NCBI GenBank assembly: GCA_003971905.1
Contig: RSEE01000018.1
Location: 62,001-126,000 of the forward strand
Reading direction: 5' to 3'
Length of the DNA: 64,000 bases
Source of the DNA: Moniliella sp. 'wahieum'
Lineage: Eukaryota; Basidiomycota; Moniliellomycetes; Moniliellales; Moniliellaceae
Part shown: piece after piece, positions 33,760 through 47,100 of the stretch
Numbering within the stretch: position 1 is the stretch's first letter
Layout of the letters: every line of letters starts with the position of its first letter
Translations under genes and position numbers: made by a program
Notes under the pieces: model-generated
What the model was told of the DNA's origin: nothing
What the model saw: the letters and a program-made list of their open reading frames with translations, nothing else
Databases searched by the model: none

Positions 33760-35238
33760 CCTGCCTCTCTAGTCTGTTGCTTTCTTCGCTCCCACACGCC
33801 CTTATCACCTTTGTGCTCCTATCCTAGCCTTTTTTCTTTTAACCTCGCGGTATTGCCTCCTCCCACCCCAGCTGGATCGCTTTGGAACAAAACATGATTC
33901 ACCTCCTTTTGCCCTGAGTATACACGAAGCACAAAAATATAACTCCACCTTATGCATTTTATTCGCTACCTCCTCCCCCCCCCACTTCACTCCACACACA
34001 CACGTTTCGCTATACGCCGCCACCACAGTACCGTTCCCGCGCTTTTGTTTCTCAGAGCCCTGCCACGTTTCTTTCGCATTGCCACCTTCCTTCGTATTCG
34101 GTTCTGATCCCTTTCCCGCCCCATGCCATCCTTAGTTGTGCTGCGATCCGTGTTCGTCGGTCGTTCCTGATGCACGTCACAGCTCTCTCGATCCACCGTT
34201 CTCTTCGTCTGAAGCGCCCCTTCTCCAGAGACCATAGCCTCCCATGAAGCATCCTTGCCCGTCTTTTCCATTTGCTGCCGTACTTTGTATAGCATCCCAT
34301 AGCCCACAGCCACCCTATACATGCATACGATTAAGTAGGTGGCCTCTTGCGCCCAGCCGGGAATCGGGCCCTAATCGGCAATCGCTCTTGCATATGAATG
34401 GCAGACCCGCTGGCTGCGTAGTATCGGAAATCCGACTAGCATATCTTGTTCTTCCCATCCTCACAAGTCTGGCCCGAGTACCAACCCGGAAAAGGCAAAA
34501 AGCGGGAGAGGTACGACAGAGAAAGGGAGCGCGATTGACTGAGGTGGTGGACGATATGGGCGCGTTAATGCCATTACCGCATAACGAATGGGTCTTGGTC
34601 GCCATGATTATATCCTTGACGCTTACTAGCGCTCTTTTCCTCCAACGGAGTTATGAGAGCTGGAGTTGGTGGCAGCTGCCCTTGCCCCTCCTAACCATCT
34701 TGATCGAATTAAAGTCGAACAGATCAGCGTCCAGCATCGTTCCAAGGCACGGATAGAAAAGTGGTCTAGCGTCGCACAGGCTCTGTCTAGGTCAAGCTAT
34801 CATTTCCACGTCACAATACGTCCTCTACTCTATCATTCGTGCGCAAGCGCGTGCTGCTCTCGCTGCATGGAAGATCGCATTTATCGCAAGGCCACAGCTA
34901 TCTGTATGGGCCATACGGCATTGGAACAGGGGAAAAATCGTACTGGTAGTGGGTGTACACATGCATGCCACAGGCCAGCAGACACTCATCCATACCAAGG
35001 GCCGACCCCCCATCCTGGCAACGTATGTACAACCACAATCAAAAAGACACTAGACTTGCAGCCAGGCAAGTCTAAAGTTCAGGTATCAGGCCAGCTGACA
35101 ACCAAAAACTAACACGGGGAGAGGGGGGGGGTGACTTGCACCGTGGGAACGTGAAGAGAGAGAAGGGGGAGGCGAAGCGGTTACTATCCACTTCACTTCT
35201 CCGTCACAGACGGAGAGTGAGTAGTGAAGGCTGACGCT
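33760..35238. other. Gene-free region between convergent genes
   Basis: No recognisable coding sequence; several frames of 60-170 codons exist on both strands but are mutually overlapping and unlike any family. A C9 run lies near 33977 followed by a CA tract. The first 250 bases are the T-rich 3' flank of the zinc-finger gene. Confidence 0.5.
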
Positions 35239-36545
35239 TTAAGCCGCTAGCGCACCACGACGACGGAGGGAGCGGGCGTGGCGCCGGATCCCCTTGACGG
35301 CCCGAATCATGCTGCGCTTGGAGGCAGAGTACTTGGAAATGACCGACAAGTACCCACTGCCGGTCGGGGTCAGCGACGCCACACGTGCGCCCGTGTAAGC
35401 CGTAGTAAGGTAGGAGTTGGGCCGTTGTAGGCATCCGACAATGCGTACCCAATCACACGGTCATCTGACTCGAAGATCTGGGCGGCCTGCTGGATGAAGG
35501 AACTGGTACGACCCTGGTCACAGTACCTGACGGTGGGGACCAAAAGAGGGGAAAGTAAGTCAAACGCAAGGGGGGGGGGGGGGGTTGGCGGAAGGTAGGG
35601 GGAGACGTACTTGGTTTGCGAGTCTTGGTAGTCAATGCAGGCAAACTCGGTGATCATCATGGGCTTGCCATACTGGGCAAAGTGGTTGAGGTCGTTGTTG
35701 ACGAGGTCGGTGTTGTTGGCAAAAACATGGACCGCGATGATGTCAGGCTGGGTCTGAACCGCAGCCAAAAACGGCTTCATCCACGTCTCATCTGCCTGCT
35801 TGGCGCAAGAGGGAGAGATGAGTTTGGCGCCGGCGTGACCGTGCGGAGCAATGTACGTGTCCCAGGCAGCAGCGGCCGCTTTGGGGTCAATAAATCCGCT
35901 TGAACCAGAGCCGGAAAAGTCAGGTTCGTTGAAGCCAGCAACGTACTTGGCCGCGGCTTGGGAAGCTGCTTGAACTGCTCAAACCGCTGCTCGTCCTTGG
36001 GATCGCTCGTCTTGCCCAGCCCCCAGAGCATGGGGATGCGCTGCAAATTGGCGGCGGGTGTTGTTGGGCGTGGGCGACCAGTCGTAGTACCAGCCCAGAT
36101 GAGACGCGAGCCAGGGCAGCGCATCCCCGCCGGCAATACCGGCTTTGACGCCATTGGGGATCAGGCCGTGGACGAGGATCCCGATGAACCAGACGAAGAT
36201 GCGGGCGATGAGGAAGCGGGAGCTGAAGAGGAAGAGGCCGGAGCCGATGAGTGGGCAATGAAGGACTTGTGTGTCGGGGCTGCCGACGGCGCAGACGACT
36301 GGGATGAGGAGGATGAAGAGGAAGGGGTCGAGGAGGACGCGTGGTGAGGATGGTGGGGGCGCGGGGCAGCGACGGAGCTAGACGTGGGACTGGACCAGGC
36401 AGACGACGAGCCAGGGGGCAGACGCAAGGGAGGACGTGGGGCGCTTGCACTGTCCGTTCCTCTTCTTGCGCGCGTCCACGTCGGCGGTGAGGACGAGGAC
36501 GAGGAGGAGAAGGGTGAGGAGGGGAAGCTTGGCGAGGGGGTTCAT
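35239..36545 (-). CDS. Secreted GH128 (Asl1-like) beta-1,3-glucanase
   Basis: Predicted cell-wall enzyme acting on beta-1,3-glucan. Starts at 36545 with a signal peptide (LAKLPLLTLLLLVLVLTADV), followed by a short basic segment and a Ser/Ala-rich linker (SSAPASSSSAPASSS, about 36200-36250), the usual mucin-like spacer. The catalytic domain has WYYDWSPTP and IPMLWG near the start, VAGFNEPDFSG carrying the likely acid/base Glu, LAAVQTQPDIIAVHVFANN, and KPMMITEFACIDYQ carrying the likely nucleophile Glu. The intron at 35527-35610 has a GTACGT donor and contains a G14 run. After it come YCDQGRTSSFIQQAAQIFES and a basic C-terminus. I see no GPI-anchor signal. Frame slips occur near 36410, 36100, 35960 and 35400. 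Confidence 0.83.
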
Positions 36546-39310
36546 TGTGACAGCGAGAGGCAAGGCGGGTGGCGGGCGGTGGGGGAAAAGGAGGTGGAGG
36601 AGGGGGAAGGAACGCGAGGTAAAGACGGTCGGGGGAGAAAGAGCGGGAAGACCAGCTTCAGGCCTGAAAAGAGGGAGGGGGAGAGCAGCAAGGGAAAGGA
36701 GCAAGGGAAAGGGGTGGTGGTGGGGCGCAGCGCCAACGCCAACGAGCTCCGTATTAAAAGGACGCAGGCGTGCCTGGCTCCTCGCTTCCTCCTCGCTGCA
36801 CTGCTCCACCAAAAGGCAGGCAATCAGGCACTGGCACGCAGGCCCAGCAGCCGATGAGTGACAATGATGCGTGAGGCATGCTTGGCTCTGCGTGCGAGGA
36901 TGCGCGGGATCGGCACCGCGGGGGGTGGGCGTGGCGGCAGTGTCGCGGGAGCAGACCCTGCGCTCCATCGTGTTCTGGTGGTGCAGGGGCGGATGGGGCG
37001 CAGGGCCAGTGTGCGGGTACACGGTGTGCCAGGGGTGGCCAAGTGCTGGGGAGCTGCGAGCGCCGGGCTGCTCGGAGGCTGTGTGCAGGCGGAGCGGTTG
37101 CCTCGCCTCCTGCCCCAGACACGTCCTGCCAAGCACACACTCCCCCACGCCAGGGCGGGCGATACACGCTATAATTACACGCGATGATCGAGTCGATCTT
37201 AGCTTGGCCTATACAACTTGGCTAACAATCTGAACGCGGCGCCCAGCCTTCCGCGAGCATGCTGCACACGTCCGTCGGACGAAACACCCCACACGGTCGA
37301 AGGATACCCACCCCGTTGGCAAGTCCCACAGAGAGACGCGAGCCAGTCGAGATCGATATTTAATGTCCCATCAACCCGTCTCCGTGCCGACAGCGCCATG
37401 GCATGCACCCTCTATATCACCCATCTGTCCTCCCATTCCTACCCCCCGCCCCCCGCCTACATCCCTCCCCCCGGGGGGCCACGGTGACACAAGCAGTGCA
37501 CAGCGCGGCACATACCGTGTGGGATCTATGTTATGTATTTTTTAGCTTTTGTGCGAGCACCATATATGCCGATCATCGAGCCGAGCTTAACGTTGAAGTT
37601 CAACGTTCAGTTGAACTCACAGCTCCGCGCGCATGCTCAGCGCTCAGCTTGAGCGCTCACACAAGTCCCTCGCCACGTCTCTGCGGTACACCAGCAGAAC
37701 ACTACAACCTCTCCTTCTGCAGCTTTGAAAAAACACCAAGCGCCGCAGCCCTGGTACGCGTAATGGCAAGCGGCAAAAACCCACAATGCTCCTGAAGCTT
37801 CAGCTGTGAAGACTCGGACTGAGTGCTGAGTCTGAGTTCAGCCCGCGCCGGAATTGAGATTTGTTTAGCTCTGCTGACTCTGCAAAAGGACCCAAAAGCA
37901 AGGGAACTTCTTTCTGACCATGTAGTCTCATCTCGATCCCATCCTTCTGGTCTCCTCTTTTTTGACCCATTTTCTGTCACGCCCTTCTCACACAAACGTC
38001 TCTTACGTGCCGATCGTGTCCACCATCCTGCACCAGGGGCTATATAGAAAGAACACACGCGGATCACGCTCTCGAACGTCAAAAGCAGTATTTCTTCATC
38101 GACACTGGGGGCTCTGAACTCTAAACACTCACCCGTGGCCAAAAAGTCCGACAACAGGGAAAGAGTTGAGCGTTGAGCGGTAAGCTTTGCGAGGAGAGAG
38201 AGTGTATGAGAGGTCGCAGTTCAACAAGGAGCGCAATCGCTCGTCACTCACTACAGTGGGTGTGCACGGACGTGTTCGACACAAGGAAAGGCCGACGATC
38301 TCGGTCTATGGGTTATCAGGGACACAGAGACTACCCAGGGGTTACCGGTTATTACCGTGGATGGATAAGAGGTTTGGTAACCAACGTAGGTAGATGATCG
38401 ACGAGACCGCCCGAGGCGATCGCCTTCTCGAGCCAAGCGTTGGGCACTGCTCAGTCCCTGGTTTCTTGACCTGCCCCCGTCCTCCGTCGTGCCACACCCC
38501 GGCAACGCAGCTGACGGGGCGGTCAGGGGCGGACTTTGATTGCTATACTACCAGGGTGACTCGGGAGATAAAAACACGACGTGGGAACTAGCTGCAGTTT
38601 CCTTTTCGTCCTCCCCCGCTCTACCCTCTGCCGTCTACGGCTGTGCAAAACCAAGCGATGGTGCCCCGTCTTGGCGCCGAACCGACCCCAGCTCGGTTCC
38701 AGGCGCCTGTCCTGCCTGTGGTACTAAGCTGATTTTGATTTCATGAAAAAAACATGCATTGTCAGCCGAGGAGCGCTGGGGCGAGAAGGCCCGCGAAGGC
38801 GGCGAGGGGGGACGGTTCCCTGCGCCTCTGCGCAGGACTCAGGTGCACAGCGCAAGCCAACCAACCAACGATGAGAGAAGGCGGTGTATGTCAGAAGGGC
38901 AGAGGAGATATGGGCCGGAACAGCGAGGCCCGAGCGAAGGAGAGAGGTATATGAACGGAGAGGGTATATAATGTAAACCACGGGGAAACAACGAAGGAGG
39001 CATTTTGTCAAGTTGAGAAAAGCAGTGGCGGAGAAATGAGACGAGTAAGTGGCAAAAGGATGGGCAGAGGAGGTATAAACAAAATGCTCCCAACTCGACA
39101 CGATATGCAGGGGCAAGAGAGGGCAACCAAAGTCACCGCACCGTCGGGCTCTTACGCTCGAACTGCGTCAGTGGCGGGAGTAAGCGAAGCCGAGATCAAA
39201 CACGTTGCACAGCGCAGCGTGTCGACCCTGATGTGGAGGCTCGTGGGCCAGTAGTGCCAGGAAAAGCAGTTTGACGTTGGCTTGACAACCAAGAGGATGC
39301 GGGGCCGAAA
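36546..39310. other. Gene-free intergenic region
   Basis: About 2.7 kb with no supportable gene. The left 200 bases are the promoter side of the GH128 gene. AACGTTGAAGTTCAACGTT stands at 37590-37608 and a CAGCGCTCAGC cluster at 37635-37659. The right end may still include the C-terminal part of the Hook gene, since coding-like frames run to about 39168. Confidence 0.45.
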
Positions 39311-42300
39311 TCAAGAGGAGTCCGGCCAGAGACGGCAGCTTGAGATAGTGCTCGGCAAGAGCTGACTTGCAGAGGTGGCCGCATGATCCATACGCTTGAT
39401 GTGGGACTTGAGCCGGGCCAGCTCGGAAGGGTCGCAGCGGCCTTGGTGGTGGTGGCACGGAGGTCTTTGATGAGTGTCTGATTGCGAATAAATGCTCGCG
39501 CCTTGTCCCGATTTTCCTGCCACTTTAAGTTGCTGCTCAATGCATCTCCGTGGATCGTCGCTAGCGTTCAGTCGCATCCGGTGGCCACCCTTTCGCTGCA
39601 AGGGTCCGCTTCATTTCCCCGAACTCCTTCATTGTTCAGCTGTGCCGTCCGCTCGTCCAGCGACATCTCTTGCAGATCCACCTTGTCCATAAGGAGCTGG
39701 TTGACTCGCTCCATGAGCATGGCCCCGCGCTTTTCACTCTCCAGCAGGTCGGCTTTAACCTTCGCTGCCTCGGCCACCAAGACCTCTTTTTCGCTCTCCA
39801 CCGATGCACGGAGCTTGTGAAGGATGTCGAGCTGGTCTTGGTGCACGAGGGAGACTTTATATGGGGAATGATACAAAAACAACGCGCCAAACCAGTCAGC
39901 TCCAAGGTGTCCTTTTCATGTGGGCAAAGAGAAAAAGCACACAACGTACGATCGCTTTTAGCCACAATCAGTTGCTTGGATTGGGCATCAAATTCCACCT
40001 GCAGATCCACCAGTGTTTTCTTGGTCCCGTCCAATTCTTCTACCACCTGGTTCAATCTCGTGCGCAAGGCCAAGTTTGCCTCTGCGGAATCCCCTCGGGA
40101 TGCGCCTGAAGCAATATCCTCCAGCTGCCGCTGAAGTAGCAGGCGCTCCTGATGCTCTGCCAAATAGTCCTTCTCGTACCGATCCTTCAACCCACTCACA
40201 TCCTCCAGCATGTTTTCCAATACTAGGATCCGCGACGCATCCGCCTTGTTAGCCATCGCCGCATCTCGTTCGCGCGTCAAGCGGCGCACTTCCAGCCGAA
40301 GTTCGGTGCGGGACTTGGGCGCCAGTGCATCTTCCAACTCCTCTCCTAGGCCACCATTCTGCCCTGTGACGCGCCCGGCCCTGTTATCTCGCCTTCGCTC
40401 CCCATCAGGGCAGACGCACGGCGTACGTGGGCACGACCACCAGCACCCACTTCTAATTCCCGTACCCGGGTTTGGTACAGCTCCAGCTCTTCCTGATCTG
40501 CCTTGGTCCGTTCCGTTGCGGTAGCCAGACTGGCCTGGGCTGCCTCATGCTGGCCCTGCAAGTCATGGAGGCGGGAAGTGGTGTGGGTCAGCTCGACTTG
40601 AAGCTGTTTGAGCTGGGCCTTGTACTTGTCCACCAACCCCCGGACCGGGCCTGCCCGCTCCGCTTCCTCGGCCATTGCCGCATTGCGCTGAATCAACTCG
40701 GTGTTCTCTGTCTCCAACGACCGAAGTTGTCGCTTGGTATCCTGCAGCTCGACGAGCCTGCGTTGGTACTTTTCCAACTGCGCTTGGGCTCGTGCTAGGT
40801 CATCCGACGTGTGACGCGCCTCATCCAATTGGTCCACCAGCATCGCCATTTGCGCTTCCTTCTCTGCTAACTGCGCTGGCAGCTCTTCTCCCATCTTGGC
40901 CAGGGGTCGCATCCGGTCCAGTGCGGTTTCGGCAGAAGCCAGCGCATCCTCCGTTCGTCGCAGCTCGTCCGTCAACCGATCCACGTCTTGCCGCAGAGCA
41001 TGAATCAGGTCAAGATCAGAGAGATGGGTTCCTACGCTGGTTCGCAGTGCGGTTAGTTCCACCTCTTGTACTTCCACGCGTTCCTGTAGTGCCGGTAGCG
41101 ATGCCTCCAGCGATTCGGTATGTGCCGCTTGGGTCTCGTACTGCGAGCGCAACCGGGCAAAGGCTTTGGCCAGGGCTCCAGGGCCGCCCTTGCGGAGCAA
41201 GCGCTCGGCCACCGCGACCCCGCGTGCCTCTGGCATCTCCGACCCGGCTCCAAACAATCCAAACCCGACCGATGTCGAATCCAGATCGTCCGACCCAAGT
41301 TCAGCATCCAGGTCGGATCCGACCACCGTAGCTGGGGCCGTGATAGACGCCGGCGACGTAATGCCAGGTCGAAGCGGACTAAGCCCCCACTTCCCATGGT
41401 AATCGATCCCATGACAGTTCCGTTCTCATCGTCCGAGCGAGGGTAATGTAGTTCAGCCGCCATGCGCGTGAGAGGAGAGCGGAGCATCCGCATTGGCGTT
41501 TTAAATCCCGGTCCGGGCGATCGCATCCCGTTTTCCCCCCAGACGGGGAGGTGGGACCCACTGCTGCTGGGGACCAAGGTGTCGTGGTGGCTCGAGGCAC
41601 TGGCCATGTCGCTGGCAAAACCTCTTCCTCCGGAGCATGAACCAGGGCCTCCTCTATCTCTTCCTCCTCCTCAGCGTCGGTTGTGGTTGCCTCGGTACCA
41701 GTTTCGGTTTCAGTTTCAGGCTCAGTTTCGGGCTCGGTTTCCGCCTCGGTTTCAGCCTCGGTATCGGGCTCTTGATCGGTAGCGGTGGTAGGGTGCGGCG
41801 GGTGGAAATGGGACTGGACAGCACTGATGGCGTGCATCAACCCCTGCTGATCGGCCGGGTCGAGGCGGGATTGGATGGCAGAGATAAACATGGCTTTATG
41901 GGGAGAGTGAACGGCGACCAAGAGTACAAGTCGGGCCAGTTTGAGGAGTTCCGAGCCAAACGCGGCAGCAGTCCAAGGAGAGGAGGTGCCATGCACGATG
42001 AGATCAACATCGAGAGTGAGCGCTTTGGGCAGCTGGCCCTCTTCGAGGGTGGGAAGGAGGTGTTGTTCGGTGGCGAGATAGGCGAGGAGCTGTTTGTGGA
42101 TACGCTTCAGACTGGCCTGTCGCAATAGACTTTCCTCCATCGACTGGTCCCCTTCGGGGCCGCGGACTGGGCTGGGAGGGTTGGGGTGGGCCGAGGCAAA
42201 GTACTCGCGGTCAATAAACAAGAGGAGGGAGGTGAAGACGGACCCGTCCACGAGGTCCGTGAGGGAGGAAAGAGAGGTGCAAGCGGCGAGGTGGGCCGGG

Positions 42301-42865
42301 TCGGGGGAAGGGGATGCAGAGATGGCACGGGCCGCCTCGGGCGGAAGGGCCTGGAGCCAATGGACAAAGGCGGCAGCCTCGGTAGACGGGTCGGAGGTGC
42401 TCGGGGCACGCTTGCGGCGGGCTGCCCCATTCGGAGGGGCAGCGGCGGGCGGGAGGAGGGAAAGAGGGGGTATGTGGGTTGGGGTATCTGCCAGGAGTGA
42501 TTGTGCTGTCTGCGGAGCGGGAGGGGGCGTGGATGTGAGGGGAGAGGCGGGCCATCCTGGTGCGGAGGGAGGCGGAGAGGGGCGGGGACGAGGGGTGGCA
42601 ACAAGGGCGGGAGGCGTGGCAGCGTTCGTGCGTGTCGTCGAGGCGGAAAGGAGGGGCGGCGGGGGAGGAGGGAGGGCAGAAGACGGTGGTTGTGGTGGTG
42701 GGGGGGTGTTCCCCCTGCTGCTGCTGCTGCTGGTGGTGCCTCTGGGCGGTCAGCAGGTGCCGCGGGCGGCGAGGGCGGCATGGGCGGATGGAGAGGCGCG
42801 GCGAGGCCAGATGCCGCTGGGGCGGCTTGCCTGCTGGGGGGCATGCGGGGCGGATGGGGGGACAT
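39311..42865 (-). CDS. HOK1: Hook-family dynein/kinesin adaptor
   Basis: Links early endosomes to microtubule motors in fungi (Hok1/HookA). The N-terminal Hook domain is read through AFVHWLQALP, LTDLVDGSVFTSLLLFID, REYF, LKRIHKQLLAYL, FGSELLKLARLVLLVAVHSP and MFISAIQSRLDPADQQGLMH (about 42360-41840). A Glu/Thr repeat follows, then a long coiled coil from about 41250 to 39600 (for example LRQDVDRLTDELRRTEDALA) with Leu/Ala heptads. The intron at 39855-39949 (GTACGT donor, AAG acceptor) interrupts the coil at AKSD/LSLVHQDQ. The start is uncertain: ATGs at 42865 and 42844 lead a Pro-rich N-terminus that changes frame before 42400. Further slips lie near 41500, 40345, 39600 and 39440. The stop is placed near 39311 and could lie farther downstream. 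Confidence 0.83.
41690..41776 (-). repeat. Glu/Thr hexanucleotide-type repeat inside the Hook gene
   Basis: Imperfect GAAACTGA/GAAACCGA repeats on the minus strand encode alternating Glu and Thr (ETEAETEPETEPETETETG), between the Hook domain and the coiled coil. It is likely a flexible acidic spacer of variable length. Confidence 0.75.
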
Positions 42866-44100
42866 GGGGCGGAGCCGCACCGCACAGCGCACAGCCGAGG
42901 CACCCACGCCCGAGGGCCGCCGCAGCAGCCGTCGCACGCTCGCTATTAGTGCACGCCCCGTTAAACGAGATGTGGCGCTGCGAGTCTGCTCCTGAATACT
43001 GCAACCCTAGCGCCTGCGCTGCGCCTCGCCCATCATGCATCGCGCATCACCCATTCGCCACACTTCCCGCCCCTCTCCGATCTCCCCCCGCTTCCATCCG
43101 GACCGCACCCATCTACCCTCCGATCCAGAGATAGCCCCGGCAGGCTGTTGACTTCAACACATACCCCACCAACACCAGTGCCTGCGTACCATCCCCCACC
43201 GATCTGCGATCCCCACGGCCCATTTGGCCTGACACCCAGCACAACATGGGCGCGCATGAGCCCCAGGCACGGCGCCTGTGAGCACGGACCCCATGACGCA
43301 CCTGGCACATTCTGCATCGGTTTAAATTGCATTCCTCCGTTCTTCTTCCCTCCGTACCCGTCCGCTCTTTGGGACAGGCGGTTCGCCATGCCATTCCTTG
43401 CTCATCCTGGCCATTCCTGGCCATGACGCAGGAGCCACCATCTGGCCTCAGGCCACAGGCCGTTCAGGCTGGATGAGCGCTGATCGACTGCCCGAAGATG
43501 CGCTGATGATCGATGACGATGACGGCACATACTTTTAGGATGCGATGGCGATGACGATGGCGATGACGACGGTGGAGGCGGACACTGCCACTATAGCATG
43601 CACCAGCCCACCATAACCACTACCCTCCAGTATTCACACTGCCTTTGCGCTTCTCGATATCTGTGGCTCCCCACGGTTATTGGTTCATAGCCGCCGCTTC
43701 TAAGTCTTTCTTCTTCGAGTATAATCTGTCGGGGTGTGTGATCGTCGTTCGCCCCACTGCGCGCTGTACTCACCCCAACAGCCCCCATAGCGTCCTACCT
43801 TCCGACTGCCATTGCGATGCACATATCGTGCAACGGACCGATGCCCAGTCCTGGGCTGTGCAACCAGTGGGAGCGTTGGGGTGACGTATATTCGCCTCAC
43901 CCATCCCTGAGACCCTCTTACTTGGTGTGCCTGATGCAGAAGCGATCGTGGTGGCACAATTTCTAGTGGGGTGCCAGCTGCTGTGCTTCTGTTGGTATAT
44001 ATTCTGTTGCCACACAACTTTTTCGGTCCCTCCCCTCGCACCTTCCCCCCCACCCCTCCACCCCTCGATTCTCCACATATCTTCCAAAACACCTCTTACC
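42866..44100. other. Shared promoter region of two divergent genes
   Basis: No gene recognised. It contains a GATGGCGATGACGATGG repeat at 43496-43575, and TATATATT at 43997-44004 about 100 bp before the next ATG, followed by a C-rich leader with CCCCCCACCCCTCC. Confidence 0.5.
43496..43575. repeat. GATGAC/GATGGC short tandem repeat
   Basis: Imperfect GATGA-type units (GATGATCGATGACGATGACG, then GATGGCGATGACGATGGCG) in non-coding DNA. Confidence 0.65.
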
Positions 44101-47100
44101 ATGGCCACCTACCTCGGCACTTCGATTCCCTCTGGCATGGGCGACGGTCTCAGCGCCGACCTGGCCAAGCAGCTTCACCACATGGATGACTCCGGGGCTC
44201 TGTCCCGACCGATCCGTTCGTTGCGGCTGAGCGCGCGGCTCATACCGAGGCGCCTCATGCGCCTGATCTCACCCAAATCAAGCATCATCACCATGCTTCC
44301 ACGGGAAAGCAGATCCCCGGCGGCTACCAAGGCCTGGCCCAAGAGTACGGCTTGGCGCCCCCGTCGACAGCGTCCCTACCGCACAACGTTTCTAGTGTGC
44401 CGGCTCCGACCAGTAGCGTGCCCTCTAGCCACGCGGCCGGCGCTGCCCCTATTACATCGACCCAAGACCCGTACCTTGACTATGGCTCGGCCGTCAGCCT
44501 GCCAGCCTCCGCTTCGGCAGCCAAGTCTACCCAGGACCCGTACAGCCAGTATGGCTCGGCCATCCGCCAGCCCACCAGCACCACGACCCCGTCCGCCCAA
44601 GACGCGTACCTGAACTATGGCTCGGCCATCCCTGGTGCTCCGTCCTCGCGCCAAACGGAGCACAAGAGTCCAGTTCAATATGCCGGCGCTGGCACTTCCC
44701 CGGCCCACCACCCCTCCCACCTTTCTGATGCGGCTGGCGTAGCCACCAGTTCCGTCCCTGCCACTGCGGCGTCGACCGGATCGGCACAGGCGTACCGTAC
44801 CACTGACCCCATCTACGCCAGCAAGTTGTCTTCTTCCGTCGCAACACCTTCCGTCCCGTCTGCCACCCCCGCTTCTGTGGGGGAACACCAACGTTTGGCC
44901 GGTGGTGGTGCAACCACAGGGGCAGGCCTTGCGAAGGGCCCCGACACATCTTTTGCCTCCTACAACCCATCGGCTAGCGCAGAGGAAACAAGGTGGCGCC
45001 CAGCACAGCCTCTACGGCGAGCCCTTCGCTAGGCGAGTACGAGGGACTTGGAGTGGGCGCAGTGACTGGCGCCGGCCTCGGGAAGGGTACCGACATTTCG
45101 CTGGCCGGATCCAACCCGCCTGCCAGCGCGGGTACCAAGCCTGCACCTACCGCGGCGCGTGGAACAGCTTCTGAGGCACTCAAGAAGGACGAGCCGGCTG
45201 GACAAACCGTTCGCACTGCCCCGAGTTCTGCTCCGACACAAACGTCCACCCTGTCGGAGGACGCTCCGGGTGCCCACCCCCTCTCCAAGGAAGATGCCGA
45301 TCTCCAATCCCACTCGACCCCCGGCGCCATCCTAGCCTCCTTGGTGGCTGCTCCAGCGGGTGCGTTGGCGTCCGCGTACGAATGGTTCCACCCCGAGACT
45401 GGGGAGAAGATGGCTGGCTCTCAGCCGTCATCTTCCGCCGCCTCGGCTGTTCCAACTCCAACAGCGGCTCCCACCCCAGCAGCAGCGAAGAACGGACCGC
45501 GAGCAGCTATGCGCCTGCCACTGCCCCTGCCACTGCCCTGCCACTGCCCTGCCACTGCTTGCCACTGCTCCTGCCACTGCTGCCCCCACCAGTCATCAGC
45601 GTGCTGCTACCAACTACGCATCTGCCCCTACCCACACCAGCGAGCGGGCTGCTGGCGGTTCCGCCCCGGCCACCGTCACCGCTGCTGCCACCACCTCCAA
45701 CGAGCGTGCTCCCACCAGCGCCGCCGACTTCTCTTCGTCGGCAGCGACCAACACGACCACTGAGGGTTACCATCCTGGTCTTGGCGATGCGGCCATCAAG
45801 ATCATCTCGGCCCGTTGGAGACGCTTGCGCTGGCGGGAGGTGCGGCGGGCGTGGCGGGTTCGGCTGCGGTGGACAAGGCAGAGCAGGTGGCCCAAGAGAT
45901 GGCGGCGGAGACGGGGTCGTTGGCGCAAAAAGCATCCGATACTCTGTCGAGCACCTTTTCGGGTCCTGTCAACGCCCCGGCGAACCAGGGTACGCCGGCG
46001 TACGCCTCGGCCGTCGCTGCGCCGCTGGCTTCGGTTGCCTTGGCTGGTGAAGGTGCTCAGCATGCGTCCGACGCCACGGAGCAGAAGGCATCCCAAGCCA
46101 AGCCAACCGCTGTGGAAACCGTCTCGCTTCCCGCTCGCTCGATTGCTGCCCCTCTTGCTGCGACAGGTGCATTGGATGCCTCTGCCTCTGCCGGGCCCGG
46201 CGACCAGGCCACGTCGGCCCCCTCAACGCGCACGACGGGGGAGTTTGCCTCCCCCTCCCCTCGATGGGCACGGGTGCCATCAAGGTGTCCTCTTCCCCGT
46301 CGACGGGCACGAGCAAGGTGACTTCTGGCTCCCCCTCAATGACGAGGGTATGGGCACCACTGGCCTTCATCCTACCGGTTCGAACCCGGACGTGGACTCC
46401 ATCCCGACCTACACCCAAGTGAAACATCAAGTGGCTCAACAGCAGCCTCATGCCGGCCACTCCTTGCCTACCGTCGGTGCAGGTGTCGGGGCCGGGGCCG
46501 GGGCCCGGGCGGACCTTGGGGCTCAGTCTCTCGACCCGTACTCGCGTAAGGCCGAATCCACGCCTTCGTACCCCAGTGGCGTGCAGCACCCAAGGGCACA
46601 CAGGCTACTGGCTCGACCGGCCCGTATTCCTCGTTCGCGTACCCCGAGGCTGGGTCTGTCCCGTTGGCTGGGGCGGCGCCTTCTGTTGCACCCAAGGGTG
46701 GGGTCCAGGGTGAGACGGCGGCCTCTGGCCCATCGACGTACCCCGCCGTCGGCACGCGCTCGGTTGGCCAAACCCCCGGAACGGCCACTACGGCGAGCAC
46801 GCTGAACCCCACGGGTCCCCACGCTCATCCGAACGGCTCGATCCCTTCTTACCCTACTGCGGCTGACAAGTCGGTCGGTCCCAGCGGCAGCCTTGGCTCC
46901 GGCTCCCACTCTGCCTCTGCGATGACGGGCGCGATGGGCGTGCCGGCTGTGGCGGCCATGTCGGCGCCGGTGGGGGGCAAGTTTCGATCCGAGCAAAACG
47001 GAAGAGCTGTCGTCGGCTTCGTTGGCCGGTGAGAGTACGCGGGGGGCTACGCAGGTGCTTTCCCATGGCCAATCTTCCCCTGCCCATGACAACTCCCACG

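Noticed and set aside
34244-34756. 170-codon plus-strand frame with a hydrophobic segment
   Set aside because: Overlaps equally long frames on the other strand, lacks family similarity and has no favourable codon pattern.
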